64,000 nucleotides of DNA. Source: Bog-473 sp963726005. GTDB lineage: Bacteria > Actinomycetota > Acidimicrobiia > Acidimicrobiales > RAAP-2. The position numbers and the translations under genes are program-made. The notes beneath the pieces are model-generated. The model saw only the letters and a program-made list of their open reading frames with translations, searched no databases and was not told where the DNA came from. Each line of letters begins with the position of its first letter. The first letter of the stretch is position 1. Positions 1 through 9,158 of the stretch are shown here, piece by piece. The stretch is taken from contig CAVSAT010000006.1 in the NCBI GenBank assembly GCA_963726005.1, forward strand, positions 62,001-126,000. The letters are read 5' to 3'.

Positions 1-1344
1 GCCGACATCGACAAGGCTGTCGCCGCGGCGCGTACGGCATTCGACCACGGCCCGTGGCCGCGCATGACGCCCGCCGATCGGGCCGAGATCCTGCGGGCGG
101 TCGCAGCGCAGGTGATGGCGGAGATGGGCGACATGGCCGAGATCATCACTCGGGAGATGGGCTCGCCGATCTCCTTCTCGGGCATGGGCCAGGTGCTCGC
201 ACCGACGATGATCTTCAACTACTACGCGGACCTGGCCACCTCGTACGCCTTCGACGAGGTGCGCGCCGGCATGCTCAACCCGCAGGTGCTGGTCACCAAG
301 GAGCCCGTCGGCGTCGTGGGCGCGATCGCCCCGTGGAACGTGCCACTCTTCATCGCCGCCGCCAAGCTCGCACCGTCGCTGGCCGCCGGGTGCACCGTTG
401 TGTTCAAGCCGGCGCCCGAGACGCCCCTCGACGCGTTCCGCCTCGCCGAGATCTTCGTCGAGGCCGGACTGCCGAAGGGGGTCTTGTCCGTGGTGCCCGC
501 CGGCCGCGAGGCCTCCGAACACCTGGTCACGCACGCGGGCGTTGACAAGATCTCGTTCACGGGGTCGGGCGTGGGTGGCAAGCGGATCGGCGGGCTCTGC
601 GGTGAGCGGCTGAAGCGCTGCACGCTCGAACTGGGCGGCAAGTCCGCTGCCATCATCCTCGACGACGCCGACCTCGCGACGACGATTCCGACCCTGCTGC
701 CCAACGCGATCATGAACAACGGCCAAGCCTGCATCGCGCAGACCCGGATCTTGGCGCCACGCGCCCGCTACGCCGAGGTCGTCGACGCCGTCGTCTCGGG
801 TGTGTCCGCCCTGCAGGTGGGCGACCCCATGGACCCGGCCACGGAGGTCGGCCCCGTCGTGGCTGAGCGGCAGCGGAGCCGGATCGAGGGGTATCTCGAC
901 AGCGGGCGCGAAGAGGGCGCCACCGTCGCGCTGGGCGGCGGACGCCCGTCGGGTTCCGCGTTCTCCAAGGGCTGGTACGTCGAGCCGACGGTGTTCTCTG
1001 ACGTGGACAACAAGATGCGGATCGCCCAGGAGGAGATCTTCGGCCCGGTGCTCGTGGTGATCCCCTACGACGGCGACGACAACGCGGTCGAGATCGCCAA
1101 CGACTCGAGCTACGGGCTGTGCGGGTCGGTGTGGACCGCTGACAACGACCGCGGGCTCGGGGTGGCCCGGCAGGTTCGGACCGGTACCTACATGCTCAAT
1201 GCCCCGGTCCCGATCGACTTCTCGACGCCGTTCGGCGGGTTCAAGGAGTCGGGCGTCGGCCGTGAATTCGGTCCGGAGGGCCTCCAGAGCTTCTTGGAGA
1301 TGAAGTCCATCGCGCTGCCGGCCGGTTATACGCCTGGGGACTGA
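1..1344 (+). CDS. NAD(P)-dependent aldehyde dehydrogenase, 5' end cut by window
   Basis: Soluble aldehyde dehydrogenase superfamily enzyme that oxidises an aldehyde to a carboxylate with NAD(P)+. The frame is open from base 1 (reads ADIDKAVAAARTAF, typical of the ALDH N-terminal region), so the true start lies outside the window and the Met at 64 is internal. Seen: cofactor-binding KPAPETPL, the FTGSGVGGKRI glycine loop, LELGGKSAAIILDDADLA with the general-base Glu, the catalytic Cys in NNGQACIAQTRIL, and EEIFGPV near the C-terminus; it ends in the usual GGFKESGVGREFG block. Substrate cannot be read from sequence. An MFS transporter follows 57 bp downstream on the same strand and may share its transcript. 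Confidence 0.93.
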   Translation, partial: ADIDKAVAAARTAFDHGPWPRMTPADRAEILRAVAAQVMAEMGDMAEIITREMGSPISFSGMGQVLAPTMIFNYYADLATSYAFDEVRAGMLNPQVLVTKEPVGVVGAIAPWNVPLFIAAAKLAPSLAAGCTVVFKPAPETPLDAFRLAEIFVEAGLPKGVLSVVPAGREASEHLVTHAGVDKISFTGSGVGGKRIGGLCGERLKRCTLELGGKSAAIILDDADLATTIPTLLPNAIMNNGQACIAQTRILAPRARYAEVVDAVVSGVSALQVGDPMDPATEVGPVVAERQRSRIEGYLDSGREEGATVALGGGRPSGSAFSKGWYVEPTVFSDVDNKMRIAQEEIFGPVLVVIPYDGDDNAVEIANDSSYGLCGSVWTADNDRGLGVARQVRTGTYMLNAPVPIDFSTPFGGFKESGVGREFGPEGLQSFLEMKSIALPAGYTPGD

Positions 1345-1401
1345 CGACCGGGCGGGGGCTGGGGCCAAGGGCAGACAGGGCGGGCGGAGAACGGATCGGA
1401 C

Positions 1402-2989
1402 GTGAGCGTGGCGGAGGCGGGGCCGACGCCGGAGCGCTCACCGGCCGTTGCCGTGCCAGCCGACGGGTCCGGCGCGGCGGTGGCCGAGTCGGTCGTATCC
1501 GGCACCGCGCCCGCGGCGCAGCGGACAGCGGCCTCCCCGCGCCGAATGGTGGTGACGAACTGGCCCATGTGGGTCGTCGGCTTCACCCTCTTCATCGACG
1601 GGATGGACCAGTACATCGTCCGGGGGAGCAGCAACCAGATCAAGGCGGCATTCGGGGTAGGCGACACCCAGATCGGGCTGCTCTTCTCGGCCTTCATCCT
1701 GGTGAACGGCATCGTGACCCTGCCCGCCGGCTACCTGGCCGACCGCTGGAACCGGACTCGGGCCATGGCGGTGACCATCGTGGCGTGGTCGATCATCGAG
1801 CGCGCTGGGTGGCCTGGTGCCCACGGCGGCGTTCGGCGTCCTGGTGGTGATCAGGGCCTCGCTGGGCTTCGGCCAGGCGGTGACGGACCCGTCGGGCAGC
1901 AGCGTCATCGCCGATTACTACGGGACCGAACGCCGCGGGCGAGCCTTCTCCATTCAGCAATGCCTGAGCTACGTCGGCCTGGGCATGGGCCTGGCCATCG
2001 GCGGTGCCATCGGACCGCTCTTCCACGGCCAGGGCTGGCGGGTCGCCTTCTTCGTGTCGCTCTTCCCCGGTCTGCTAGTTGCGTTCTTGTGCTGGCGGCT
2101 GCCGGAGCCGAGCCGCGGCACGGCGGACCGGGCCCACGTGACGCGCAGAGCGGATATGGAGCTGGCCGACGGCGCCGGTCCACCACTCTTCCCCGAGGGG
2201 TTCCGCCGCTTCCTTGGCGACATGATCCGCGGGTTACGCAAGGACGTCGGCACGATCCTGCGCATACCGACGATGCGCTACGCGCTGGTCGGCGTGTCGA
2301 CCGTCGGCTTCGTGGTCACGGCGGTCGCTACGTGGATGCCGAACTTCTACGAGAACCAGCTGCACCTGACGCAGCAAGCTGCGAACGGTACCTTCGGCGC
2401 GTTGGCCATTGTGGGAGGCATCCCGGGCACGATCATCGGCGGGCGCATCGCCGACCGCTGGGTAAACCGGTTCCTCGGGGCGCGGGTGGTGATCCCCGCC
2501 GTCTGCATCGTCATCAGCGCCGCGCTGTTCATGATCTCGTTCGTCCCGATGCCCTTCTCGGTTGTCTTCACGGTGCAGTGGGCCGGATTCCTCGCCGCGA
2601 CCGCCTGCGTCCCCGCACTCCGCGCCGGGCTCTCGGACGCGGCGCCGGCCCACGTGAGAGGAGCGGGATTCGGAGCTTTCAACCTCGCCTCAGTCGTGTT
2701 CGGGTCGGCGGCGGCACCGCTCGTCACCTCGGCAATCGCCGGACAGTTCGGGAACAACTACCGCACGGCATTCCTCATCATCCTGCCCATCGCATTCCTC
2801 GGCGCCGCATGCCTCATGCTGGCGCGGACTCACATCGAGCGCGACGCCGCGAAGGTCTTCGAGGCGGTGGTGTTGGCGATGGCGGCGCAGCGGGCCGAAG
2901 CGGCGGCACCGAACTGCGGCGCGGTGACGGGGTCCGCGGCCGCTCAGGACGACGTCGAGGGCGCCGTCGGAGACGTCGGCGACACGTAG
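1402..2989 (+). CDS. MFS transporter (Spinster-like), split by a one-base frameshift
   Basis: Twelve-helix major facilitator, about 528 aa if the frame is repaired. The first part (from GTG 1402) has a Pro/Ala-rich cytoplasmic N-terminus of about 50 aa, then helix 1 (MWVVGFTLFIDGMDQYI) and motif A GYLADRWNRTR. The frame breaks at about 1798: ATC ATC G AGC GCG CTG. Dropping one G gives WSIISALGGLVPTAAFGVLV and continues through a full second part (FGQAVTDPSGSSVIADYYG) to 2989. The total length minus one base is divisible by three. Substrate is unknown; the upstream aldehyde dehydrogenase suggests uptake of a small organic compound, which is inference. Its 3' end overlaps the convergent CHAP gene by 46 bp. 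Either a sequencing error or a recent inactivation. Confidence 0.85.
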
Positions 2990-3546
2990 CCCGACAGGGG
3001 CGCCCCCTTCCCGCTCACGTCGGCGTACGCCTGGTGGTCGCCGACCTCGACCACGCTGTAGCCGGTGCGGTCGCCGTCGCCGTTGACGACGTCGGGAGCA
3101 GACCCGGTGTCCGCCGTCACCACGGCCACGTGCACGGCGGTGACCGCCGCGGTGTCGAGCCCGTAGACGGCCACGTCCCCCGGTTGGGGCACGTAGCCCG
3201 ACCCGATCGGGTGCCACGTGCCGTGGTTCGTCCCCCACACGTAGAAGCTCGCCGAGTCGGCGTTGAGGTTGCCCGGTGCCAGCTGGTAGTCGACGACGGC
3301 GCCGGCCTCCTTCCACGCCCAGGCGGCGAAGTCGGCGCACCACTCCTCGTCGAGGTTGCCGTTGCCGCAGTCGTCCGTGCCGGCGTTCCAGTAGGCGCTG
3401 AATTTGTTGCAGTAGGTGTGCGACGGATCGGTGCGGTACCCCACCTGGCCCTCGGCGATAGCAACGATGCGGGCCCGCAGCGGGCTCACACCCCGGCCGT
3501 GGTCGAAATGGGCCACCGCCGCGGCCGCCCCCGCGCCGAGCACCAC
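2944..3546 (-). CDS. Secreted CHAP-domain (NlpC/P60-like) hydrolase
   Basis: Predicted exported cell-wall amidase/endopeptidase of the CHAP fold. From the GTG at 3546 the protein is 200 aa. Catalytic residues are visible: Cys70 in EEWCADFAAWAW and His139 in TAVHVAVVTAD, followed by a strand with VVNGDGD. PGDVAVYG before the His is typical of CHAP domains. The hydrophobic leader LLVVLGAGAAAAVA straddles the GTG, and four Arg codons lie just upstream in the same open frame (3571-3582), so the signal peptide probably begins upstream of this GTG. There is no ATG, GTG or TTG back to the in-frame stop at 3640-3642; CTG codons exist. The domain call is firm, the start is not. Confidence 0.8.
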   Translation of the reverse strand: MVLGAGAAAAVAHFDHGRGVSPLRARIVAIAEGQVGYRTDPSHTYCNKFSAYWNAGTDDCGNGNLDEEWCADFAAWAWKEAGAVVDYQLAPGNLNADSASFYVWGTNHGTWHPIGSGYVPQPGDVAVYGLDTAAVTAVHVAVVTADTGSAPDVVNGDGDRTGYSVVEVGDHQAYADVSGKGAPLSGYVSPTSPTAPSTSS

Positions 3547-3753
3547 GACCAGCAGGACAAACCCACCGAGGCGACGCCGGCGCGCGCCGTGACGGCGTGG
3601 GAGGGGAGCGGACAGGGGGCGGGACGGGCTCAGGAGGCCTCAGGGTAGCGAGCCACCGGTGCCCCGAGAGGGCAGGCCCAGTCTGAGACAATGTGTGACC
3701 CCGGCCACTTCATGGCGGTGCCGGAGTGCGCAGCAGAAGGAGGGATGGGGCCG

Positions 3754-5835
3754 ATGCAGGACGACGAGAGCGCGATCTCGCACACTCGTCTGGCCTACCT
3801 CCCGGCCCTCGACGGGGTCCGTGCCTGCGCGGTCGTCGCCGTGATGCTGTTCCACGGGGGGATCCCGCACATGGACGGCGGATTCATGGGCGTCGACGCC
3901 TTCTTCGTCCTGTCGGGATTCCTCATCACCTCGCTCCTCGTGGGTGAGTGGCGCCAGACCCTGACGATCAGGCTGGGGGCGTTCTGGGCCCGGCGCGCCC
4001 GCCGCCTGCTGCCCGCCCTGCTCTTGATGCTGCTCTTCGTCGCCTTCTTCGCCTCGGTGATCGTGCCCAAGGGAACATACGGAGCGCTCCGGCTCGACGC
4101 GCTTGCCACATTGCTGTACGTCAGCAACTGGCACTTCATTCTGGTCAACTCCAACTACTTCAACGAAACGGCGGCCTCCTCGCCGCTTCTGCACACCTGG
4201 TCCCTGGCGGTCGAGGAGCAGTTCTACGTCATTTGGCCGCTGGTCGTGCTCGCCGTCATGCACTTCACGCGGAACCTGCGCGCGCTGTTCGCACTGTGCT
4301 GTGCTGCGGCCGTCGGGTCGGCGGTCTGGATGTACGTGCTCTACGGCGGCGGCACCAACACCAATCGCGCCTACCTCGGCACGGACACGCGATCGCAGTG
4401 TCTGTTCATCGGGTGCGCGCTTGCCGTCGGGCTCGTGCTCCTCACGCAGCGCCGCCACGAGGAGGGCCGCCTGGTCAAGGGGGAGCTGTGGCAGCCGAAG
4501 GGCGAGACGGGGCGATGGATCTGCGGCGCGATCGGCGTCGGCGGTGCGCTGGCCGCCGTGACCATCTGGGTGCTGACGACGTCGACCTCGGCCTTCCCCT
4601 ACTCGGGCGGGTTCTTCCTCATCGGCCTGGCAGTGGGCGGCATCATCCTGGCGGCGGTCGCGGCACCTCGCAGCATCGTCCCGCGGCTCCTCTCCGTCGC
4701 GCCGGTGCGCTATGTGGGGCGGATCTCCTACGGCCTCTACATCTGGCACTGGCCGATCTTCATTTGGCTCAACCACGCCCGGACGGGGCTGGTGGGCTAC
4801 GAGCTCTTCGCCCTGCGCGTCCTGGTCACATTCGCCGTCTCCGTGGTGTCCTTCCACCTCGTCGAGCGTCCAATCCGGATGGGGACCTTCGTCCGGCAGT
4901 GGAAAGCCTGGGTGGCCGTGCCCGTCGGGGTGGGGGCGGTACTGGTCGCAGTGGTGGCCGCGACGACGGGCACCACCGCGCTGGCCAGCTCGGCGTTCCC
5001 GGGCGGCAGCGGCACCACCGGCACGACGACCACTACGACGACACTGCCCGGGTCGGTGTCGACCGCTCCGCCGGTACGGGTGTTGATGTTCGGCGACTCG
5101 GTCGCGCTGACTCTCGGGTTGGGGCTCTCGTACACGAATCAGCAGGACAAGTACGGCTACGTGCTCTCGGACAAAGGCATCCTCGGCTGCGGCGTCGTGG
5201 ACGGGCCCGAGGTCGAGCTCATGGGAGCCCGCGCCGACACGCCGCCCGCTTGCGACGGGTCGCCGCCCATCGCAGGTGAGCCGGCGGATGCCCTGCCGTG
5301 GCCGGACCAGTGGGCGGCGGCCATCAACGAGGTCAAACCCAACGTCGTCGTACTCCTCGCCGGTCGCTGGGAAGTCGTCGATCGCGAGTACCGGGGCACC
5401 TGGACCAACATCTTGAACCCGACCTACGCCGCCTACGTGAAGCAGCAGCTGGAGGCGGCCTCAAAGCTGGTGACCGCCACCGGCGCCCGCATGGTGTTCC
5501 TGACGGCGCCGTGCACCAATTCCGGCGAGCAGCCTGACGGCGCGCCTTGGCCGGAGGACAACCCCGCGCGTCTGACGGCCTTCAACAAGCTGATCCGCGA
5601 GGTGGTGGCGCAGCATCCCTTGACCGACTCGGTCGTCGACCTCAACGCGGCGGCCTGCCCGGGGGGCAGGTACGCCGCCACCGTGGACGGGGTCGTGATC
5701 CGGCGTAATGACGGCGTCCACTTCACCAACGCGGGGGGCATCTTCCTGGCGCCCAAGCTCATGCCGCCGATCGTGGCCGCCGGACGGGCGCAGGCGACAG
5801 CCCTCGGCGTGGCGGCGCCGTCAGCCGGAGGGTGA
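3754..5835 (+). CDS. OafA/YrhL-type membrane acyltransferase with C-terminal SGNH domain
   Basis: Integral membrane O-acyltransferase (acyltransferase family 3) fused to an extracytoplasmic SGNH hydrolase-like domain; such proteins acetylate or otherwise acylate surface glycans. About 693 aa. The AT3 part (residues about 10-390) shows LPALDGVRACAVVAVMLFH, GGFMGVDAFFVLSGFLIT and HTWSLAVEEQFYVIWPL. A Thr-rich linker (around 5017-5060) leads into the SGNH part: FGDSVALTLGLGLS with the nucleophile Ser, AGRWE, and DGVHFTNAGG with the Asp-His pair. I place the start at ATG 3754 because AGAAGGAGGG (3734-3743) sits just upstream; ATG 3691 in the same frame would add 21 poorly conserved residues. The 3' end overlaps a convergent lipoprotein gene by 15 bp. 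Confidence 0.9.
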   Translation: MQDDESAISHTRLAYLPALDGVRACAVVAVMLFHGGIPHMDGGFMGVDAFFVLSGFLITSLLVGEWRQTLTIRLGAFWARRARRLLPALLLMLLFVAFFASVIVPKGTYGALRLDALATLLYVSNWHFILVNSNYFNETAASSPLLHTWSLAVEEQFYVIWPLVVLAVMHFTRNLRALFALCCAAAVGSAVWMYVLYGGGTNTNRAYLGTDTRSQCLFIGCALAVGLVLLTQRRHEEGRLVKGELWQPKGETGRWICGAIGVGGALAAVTIWVLTTSTSAFPYSGGFFLIGLAVGGIILAAVAAPRSIVPRLLSVAPVRYVGRISYGLYIWHWPIFIWLNHARTGLVGYELFALRVLVTFAVSVVSFHLVERPIRMGTFVRQWKAWVAVPVGVGAVLVAVVAATTGTTALASSAFPGGSGTTGTTTTTTTLPGSVSTAPPVRVLMFGDSVALTLGLGLSYTNQQDKYGYVLSDKGILGCGVVDGPEVELMGARADTPPACDGSPPIAGEPADALPWPDQWAAAINEVKPNVVVLLAGRWEVVDREYRGTWTNILNPTYAAYVKQQLEAASKLVTATGARMVFLTAPCTNSGEQPDGAPWPEDNPARLTAFNKLIREVVAQHPLTDSVVDLNAAACPGGRYAATVDGVVIRRNDGVHFTNAGGIFLAPKLMPPIVAAGRAQATALGVAAPSAGG

Positions 5836-6285
5836 CGCAGGTCTGGGGTTCACGTTCTGCGGGGTCGTGCCGTTGCCGCCCCCGGCGGGGTTTTGCGGGT
5901 TGACGTTCGGGTTGGAGTCGGCCACGACGCACTGCGCCCGGAGCGAGGGGAGGAGGTGGCCCTCGTCAACGATGGAGATCTCCGAGATAGTCGTCATCAG
6001 CCCGTTCCACGAGCCGTCCGCGGAGTTCGCCTGGGCCGCCAACGGCAGGGCCACGCGCAGCTCCCGTTCGGCCTGCTTCACGAGCTGCGCCACGGTGGCG
6101 GGCGGCGTGTCGGCGCGCGTCGAACGGAGGTAATCGGTGACGGAGCGGTCCACGTGCGCGCAGGCCTGCTCGGCCAGGGCCTGGCCGTTCCCGTTGCCGC
6201 AGGCGCTCAGGCCGACGACCGTGCCGGCAGCGACGGCCAGCGCCCCGACGACCCGACCTGCGCCGGTGCGGCGGGCCCGCCGCAC
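5821..6285 (-). CDS. Putative lipoprotein of unknown function
   Basis: A 154-aa protein from the GTG at 6285: basic VRRARRTGAGR, hydrophobic VVGALAVAAGTVVG, then a lipobox LSAC followed by GNGNG, so it should be exported and lipid-anchored after cleavage before the Cys. The mature part has a short predicted helical region with one extra Cys (ERELRVALPL... RAQCVV) and ends in an Asn/Pro/Gly-rich tail. No family recognised. The start is chosen because it lies 2 bp after the stop of the upstream gene on the same strand and directly precedes the signal peptide; an upstream start at 6354 would overlap that gene and lengthen the leader unnaturally. Confidence 0.65.
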   Translation of the reverse strand: MRRARRTGAGRVVGALAVAAGTVVGLSACGNGNGQALAEQACAHVDRSVTDYLRSTRADTPPATVAQLVKQAERELRVALPLAAQANSADGSWNGLMTTISEISIVDEGHLLPSLRAQCVVADSNPNVNPQNPAGGGNGTTPQNVNPRPASPSG

Positions 6286-6286
6286 T

Positions 6287-6844
6287 TCAGCCGAGCCAGC
6301 GTTCGGCTGACTCGAGCAAGAAGCGGCTGACGGCGAGCGCGCGGTCGAAGACATCGCAGAGAAGCTCCTCGCCGCTCAGGACCCGGGCGAGCGACACGGG
6401 GTGCCGGGCCACGATGCTCAGGCGCCGTTCCGAGCCGTCGGTGGCGTTGGCGAAGGAGTCGATGGCCGAGACCTCGAGCGGGAGCTCGATCCCCCCGACG
6501 CCCGCCAGGTCGATAGCCAGCCGGAGAAGGTCCGGCGCGCTCGGGAGTGGTGGCAGAGCCCAGGTGAAGGTCAGCGGAAAGTGGTACTCGTCGGGTGGCT
6601 CCTCGTCCTCGGCGAGGAGCACGACGGCGTCCTCGAAGGAAAGCAGGACGCGAGGGTCGACGTCGAGCGCGAGATGCAGGTCGAGCGGCCCGCCGCAACC
6701 CTCCTCTGGGTGCAGGTCGACCTCCCAGACCTGGCGCAGGGAGTAGGTCTCGACGAAGTGTCGCTCGTCGTGCACGTGGAACCCGTGGTCCACGGAATGG
6801 TCCTTCAAGTCGGCGACGTAGCCGGCGACGTCTATGGCAGCCAC
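6287..6844 (-). CDS. Conserved-looking hypothetical protein, 185 aa
   Basis: Not recognised. Acidic soluble protein starting at GTG 6844, with no signal peptide or membrane segment. It opens AAIDVAGYVADLKDHSVDHG, has several His residues early (HGFHVHDERHF), an acidic middle (LLAEDEEPPDEYHFP) and a helical C-terminus (DVFDRALAVSRFLLESAERW). Codon use matches the neighbours and the lipoprotein gene follows after 1 bp, so both are probably co-transcribed. It is divergent from the inositol-monophosphatase-family gene at 6926, with 81 bp between the two starts that must hold both promoters. It could be a regulator or an accessory protein; nothing in the sequence decides. Confidence 0.6.
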   Translation of the reverse strand: MAAIDVAGYVADLKDHSVDHGFHVHDERHFVETYSLRQVWEVDLHPEEGCGGPLDLHLALDVDPRVLLSFEDAVVLLAEDEEPPDEYHFPLTFTWALPPLPSAPDLLRLAIDLAGVGGIELPLEVSAIDSFANATDGSERRLSIVARHPVSLARVLSGEELLCDVFDRALAVSRFLLESAERWLG

Positions 6845-6925
6845 AACTGGGGGAGCCTAATGGGACCGGGCGGGCAGGCGGTGAGGGGGCCCCGGGGCGA
6901 TGACGGCCGATAGGGTTCGTCTGCC

Positions 6926-7666
6926 GTGGACGATGCCCGCCTGCTCGAGGTGCTCGACGACGCCGTCGCCGCGGTGCGTGCAGCGCTGGACGCACTCGAG
7001 GACTGGGGGCCGACCGGAGACAAGCCCGGTCAGTATCGGCTCGACCTGGCGGCGGATGCTGCTGCTCTGCCGGTGTTGCACGGCGCGGGCCTGGCGGTGT
7101 TCTCCGAGGAGTCGGGCGCGACCGGCGAGGGCAACTCCGGCCTGCTCGCCGTGATCGACCCCGTCGACGGCTCGACCAACGCACACCGGGGCGTGCCCTT
7201 CTACGCAACGAGCATCTGCGTGCTCGACGACGCGGGGCCCCGCGTCGGCCTCGTCACCAGCCTGGCGACGGGGGAGCGGTATGCCGCCGTGCGGGGCGGT
7301 GGCGCGGAAAAGAACGGCCTTCGAATGAAGCCGTCAGGCTGCGAAGAACTCAGCGGCGCCATCGTGGGCATCTCGGGCTTTCCGGGCCACCACCCGGGAT
7401 GGGCCCAATACCGGGCTCTGGGCGCGGCCTCCCTCGAATGCTGCGCGGTGGCCGACGGCGTGCTCGACGCCTACATGGTGGTGGGCCACAGCACCCTCTA
7501 TGGTTGGGACTATCTCGCCGGGCTGCTGATCTGCCGCGAGGTGGGTGCGGTGGAGGGGGAGCGCGAGGGCAGGGACCTGGTGGTACGGGACGCATCGAGC
7601 CGGCGGCCCATCGTGGCGTCAACCTCGTCACTTGCGGCCCGACTCGCAGCTGAGGGCGGCCTATGA
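6926..7666 (+). CDS. Inositol monophosphatase family phosphatase
   Basis: Mg2+-dependent, Li+-sensitive-type sugar/inositol phosphate phosphatase, 246 aa, near the normal family length. The three metal-site signatures are visible: SEESG (Glu pair), IDPVDGSTN (the hallmark DPxDGT/S motif) and GWDYLAG near the C-terminus (the WDxxAG motif). Candidate substrates are inositol-1-phosphate, histidinol phosphate or a related compound; the sequence does not decide. The start is GTG 6926; TAGGGT lies nine bases upstream and may be the -10 element. Its stop overlaps the ATG of the next gene by 4 bp (ATGA), implying translational coupling. Confidence 0.9.
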   Translation: MDDARLLEVLDDAVAAVRAALDALEDWGPTGDKPGQYRLDLAADAAALPVLHGAGLAVFSEESGATGEGNSGLLAVIDPVDGSTNAHRGVPFYATSICVLDDAGPRVGLVTSLATGERYAAVRGGGAEKNGLRMKPSGCEELSGAIVGISGFPGHHPGWAQYRALGAASLECCAVADGVLDAYMVVGHSTLYGWDYLAGLLICREVGAVEGEREGRDLVVRDASSRRPIVASTSSLAARLAAEGGL

Positions 7667-8517
7667 GCGAGGGCGAGCTGCGTGCCGGGGCACTGCGGGC
7701 GCGTAAGACGTGGCGCACGCTCGAGCCGCTCCACGGCATGGTGTACTTCGTGCCCGAGGCCGCAGAAGCCTACGAGCGCCTCGGCATCACCGGTCGGTCG
7801 GGATACTTCGCGTCGCGGGCGGCGCCCCTCGGTGCGGTGCAAGCGGACGTCGTTGTCTCGACCTTCTTCAACTTCAACCCAGAGCTGGTCCACGCAGCGA
7901 TCCCCTCGTCCTGGGCCATCGCGTTGCCGCAGACGTTGGTGGAATCTCGCTTCGCCGCGGTCGACGCGGCATGCCGGCGGATCCTGGGTGATGCGATCGT
8001 GACCTCGGATGAGATGCGCCGCGCCGCGCACCTGGCGCATGCGGCCGCCGTGGAGGCGGCCCACCGGATCGAGGGCAGGCCATTGGCCGCGGCACATGCC
8101 GATGTGGCATGGCCGACCCAACCCCACCTGGTCTTGTGGCACGCCCAGTCGATCCTGCGCGAATTCCGTGGAGACGGACACATCGCGCTGCTCGTCACGC
8201 ACGGCTTGTCTGGCATCGAGGCGCTGGTCACCCACGCGGCCACCGGTGAGGTGCCGGCGCATGTGCTGTTGTCAACGAGGGGTTGGTCCGCAGAGGCGTG
8301 GGATGCGGCGGTCGAGTCGCTGCACCAGAGAGGTTGGCTCGAGACAGGCGACCCCCTGCGCCTCACCGAGTGGGGCGCGGCCCAGCGCCGGGCGATCGAG
8401 GAGGGCACCGACTCGCTAGCGTCGGCGCCATACGACGTCCTCGGCGAGGACGACTGCACGGAGCTGCGTGCCCTCGTCCGGCCGTGGAGCACCGTTTTCG
8501 CCGAGCACATGCGCTGA
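7663..8517 (+). CDS. SCO6745-family helix-turn-helix protein
   Basis: 284-aa soluble protein resembling the SCO6745/SalK-like family of actinobacteria. The start region RARKTWRTLEPLHGMVYFVPEA and the ending DVLGEDDCTELRALVRPWS are characteristic, and the C-terminal third looks like a winged-helix region (AWDAAVESLHQRGWLE... LTEWG). The biochemical role of the family is not established; members occur beside oxidoreductases and in secondary-metabolite loci. Here it is translationally coupled by a 4-bp overlap to the phosphatase upstream, so the two products may act in one pathway (inference). No further gene follows before the tRNA. Confidence 0.75.
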   Translation: MSEGELRAGALRARKTWRTLEPLHGMVYFVPEAAEAYERLGITGRSGYFASRAAPLGAVQADVVVSTFFNFNPELVHAAIPSSWAIALPQTLVESRFAAVDAACRRILGDAIVTSDEMRRAAHLAHAAAVEAAHRIEGRPLAAAHADVAWPTQPHLVLWHAQSILREFRGDGHIALLVTHGLSGIEALVTHAATGEVPAHVLLSTRGWSAEAWDAAVESLHQRGWLETGDPLRLTEWGAAQRRAIEEGTDSLASAPYDVLGEDDCTELRALVRPWSTVFAEHMR

Positions 8518-8908
8518 TGGTCCACGGGGGGTCGGCCTGGTCCTACCCGGCGCGAGCCCAACCAATAAGACCTTGCATTCGTCGCAGCTCAGGCGCGTCA
8601 GGGGGCGCCAGAATTGATGCCTTCAAAACCCCCAGTTGACCGTCGGGAAGAACCATCCGTTGACGACGATCGGCGTGCTTCATCGCAACTGGATAGCCAG
8701 GGTTTCCGGGGAGCTCGCCGATAGTGCCCCGGGTGCAATCTGGCTTGCCCTTGCTTGCCCTTGCTTGCCCTTGCTTGCCCTTGCTCACGGCACCCACGTG
8801 CGGCGCTCTGGCTTTCTCAAACGAAGGCAACCATCTGCTCTAGCAACGTTGTGCCGAGCCGAGGTCGGGACGAGCGTCGCAAAGAGAGCACGTAGAGTTG
8901 CCTCTTTC
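8518..8908. other. Intergenic region upstream of tRNA-Val
   Basis: About 390 bp with no convincing gene. It contains the 10-bp tandem repeat described separately and must hold the promoter of the tRNA gene; no strong -35/-10 pair stands out. Confidence 0.5.
8744..8785. repeat. 10-bp tandem repeat, about 4.2 copies
   Basis: Unit TTGCTTGCCC occurs three times in full at 8751-8780, with a partial copy on each side (CTTGCCC at 8744-8750, TTGCT at 8781-8785). All copies are identical, which suggests recent slippage expansion. Noncoding; no function evident. Confidence 0.9.
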
Positions 8909-8985
8909 GGGCGCTTAGCTCAGTTGGTTAGAGCAGCTGGCTTACAACCAGCAGGTCGGGGGTTCGAGTCCCTCAGCGCCCACCA
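8909..8985 (+). tRNA. tRNA-Val, anticodon UAC
   Basis: Complete cloverleaf of 77 nt including an encoded CCA. The acceptor stem GGGCGCT (8909-8915) pairs with AGCGCCC (8975-8981). The D arm contains TAGCTCAGTTGGTTAGAGC. The anticodon stem GCTGG/CCAGC encloses loop CTTACAA, giving anticodon TAC (decodes GUA and related valine codons). The T arm GGGGGTTCGAGTCCCTC is canonical. The discriminator is A, followed by CCA at 8983-8985. Confidence 0.97.
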
Positions 8986-9158
8986 GCGTGATCCGGGAGA
9001 GAGGGGCCCACGCCCCGAAACGGAACACAACCGCCGCGCACGGGCCCGGGGAGGCGGCCGATCGCAAAGTTTCGAAATGCTCGCCCGGTTTCATCTTTTA
9101 GAGGCAGCACGACCCTTCGGCACAGCACGGGCCCCGAGGCATGAGGGCTGCTTCGCTC

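Noticed and set aside
1241..3691. Minus-strand open frames opposite the MFS gene (for example 1438-1908 and 2690-3691)
   Set aside because: Shadows of the MFS and CHAP genes; compositionally biased translations without family features.
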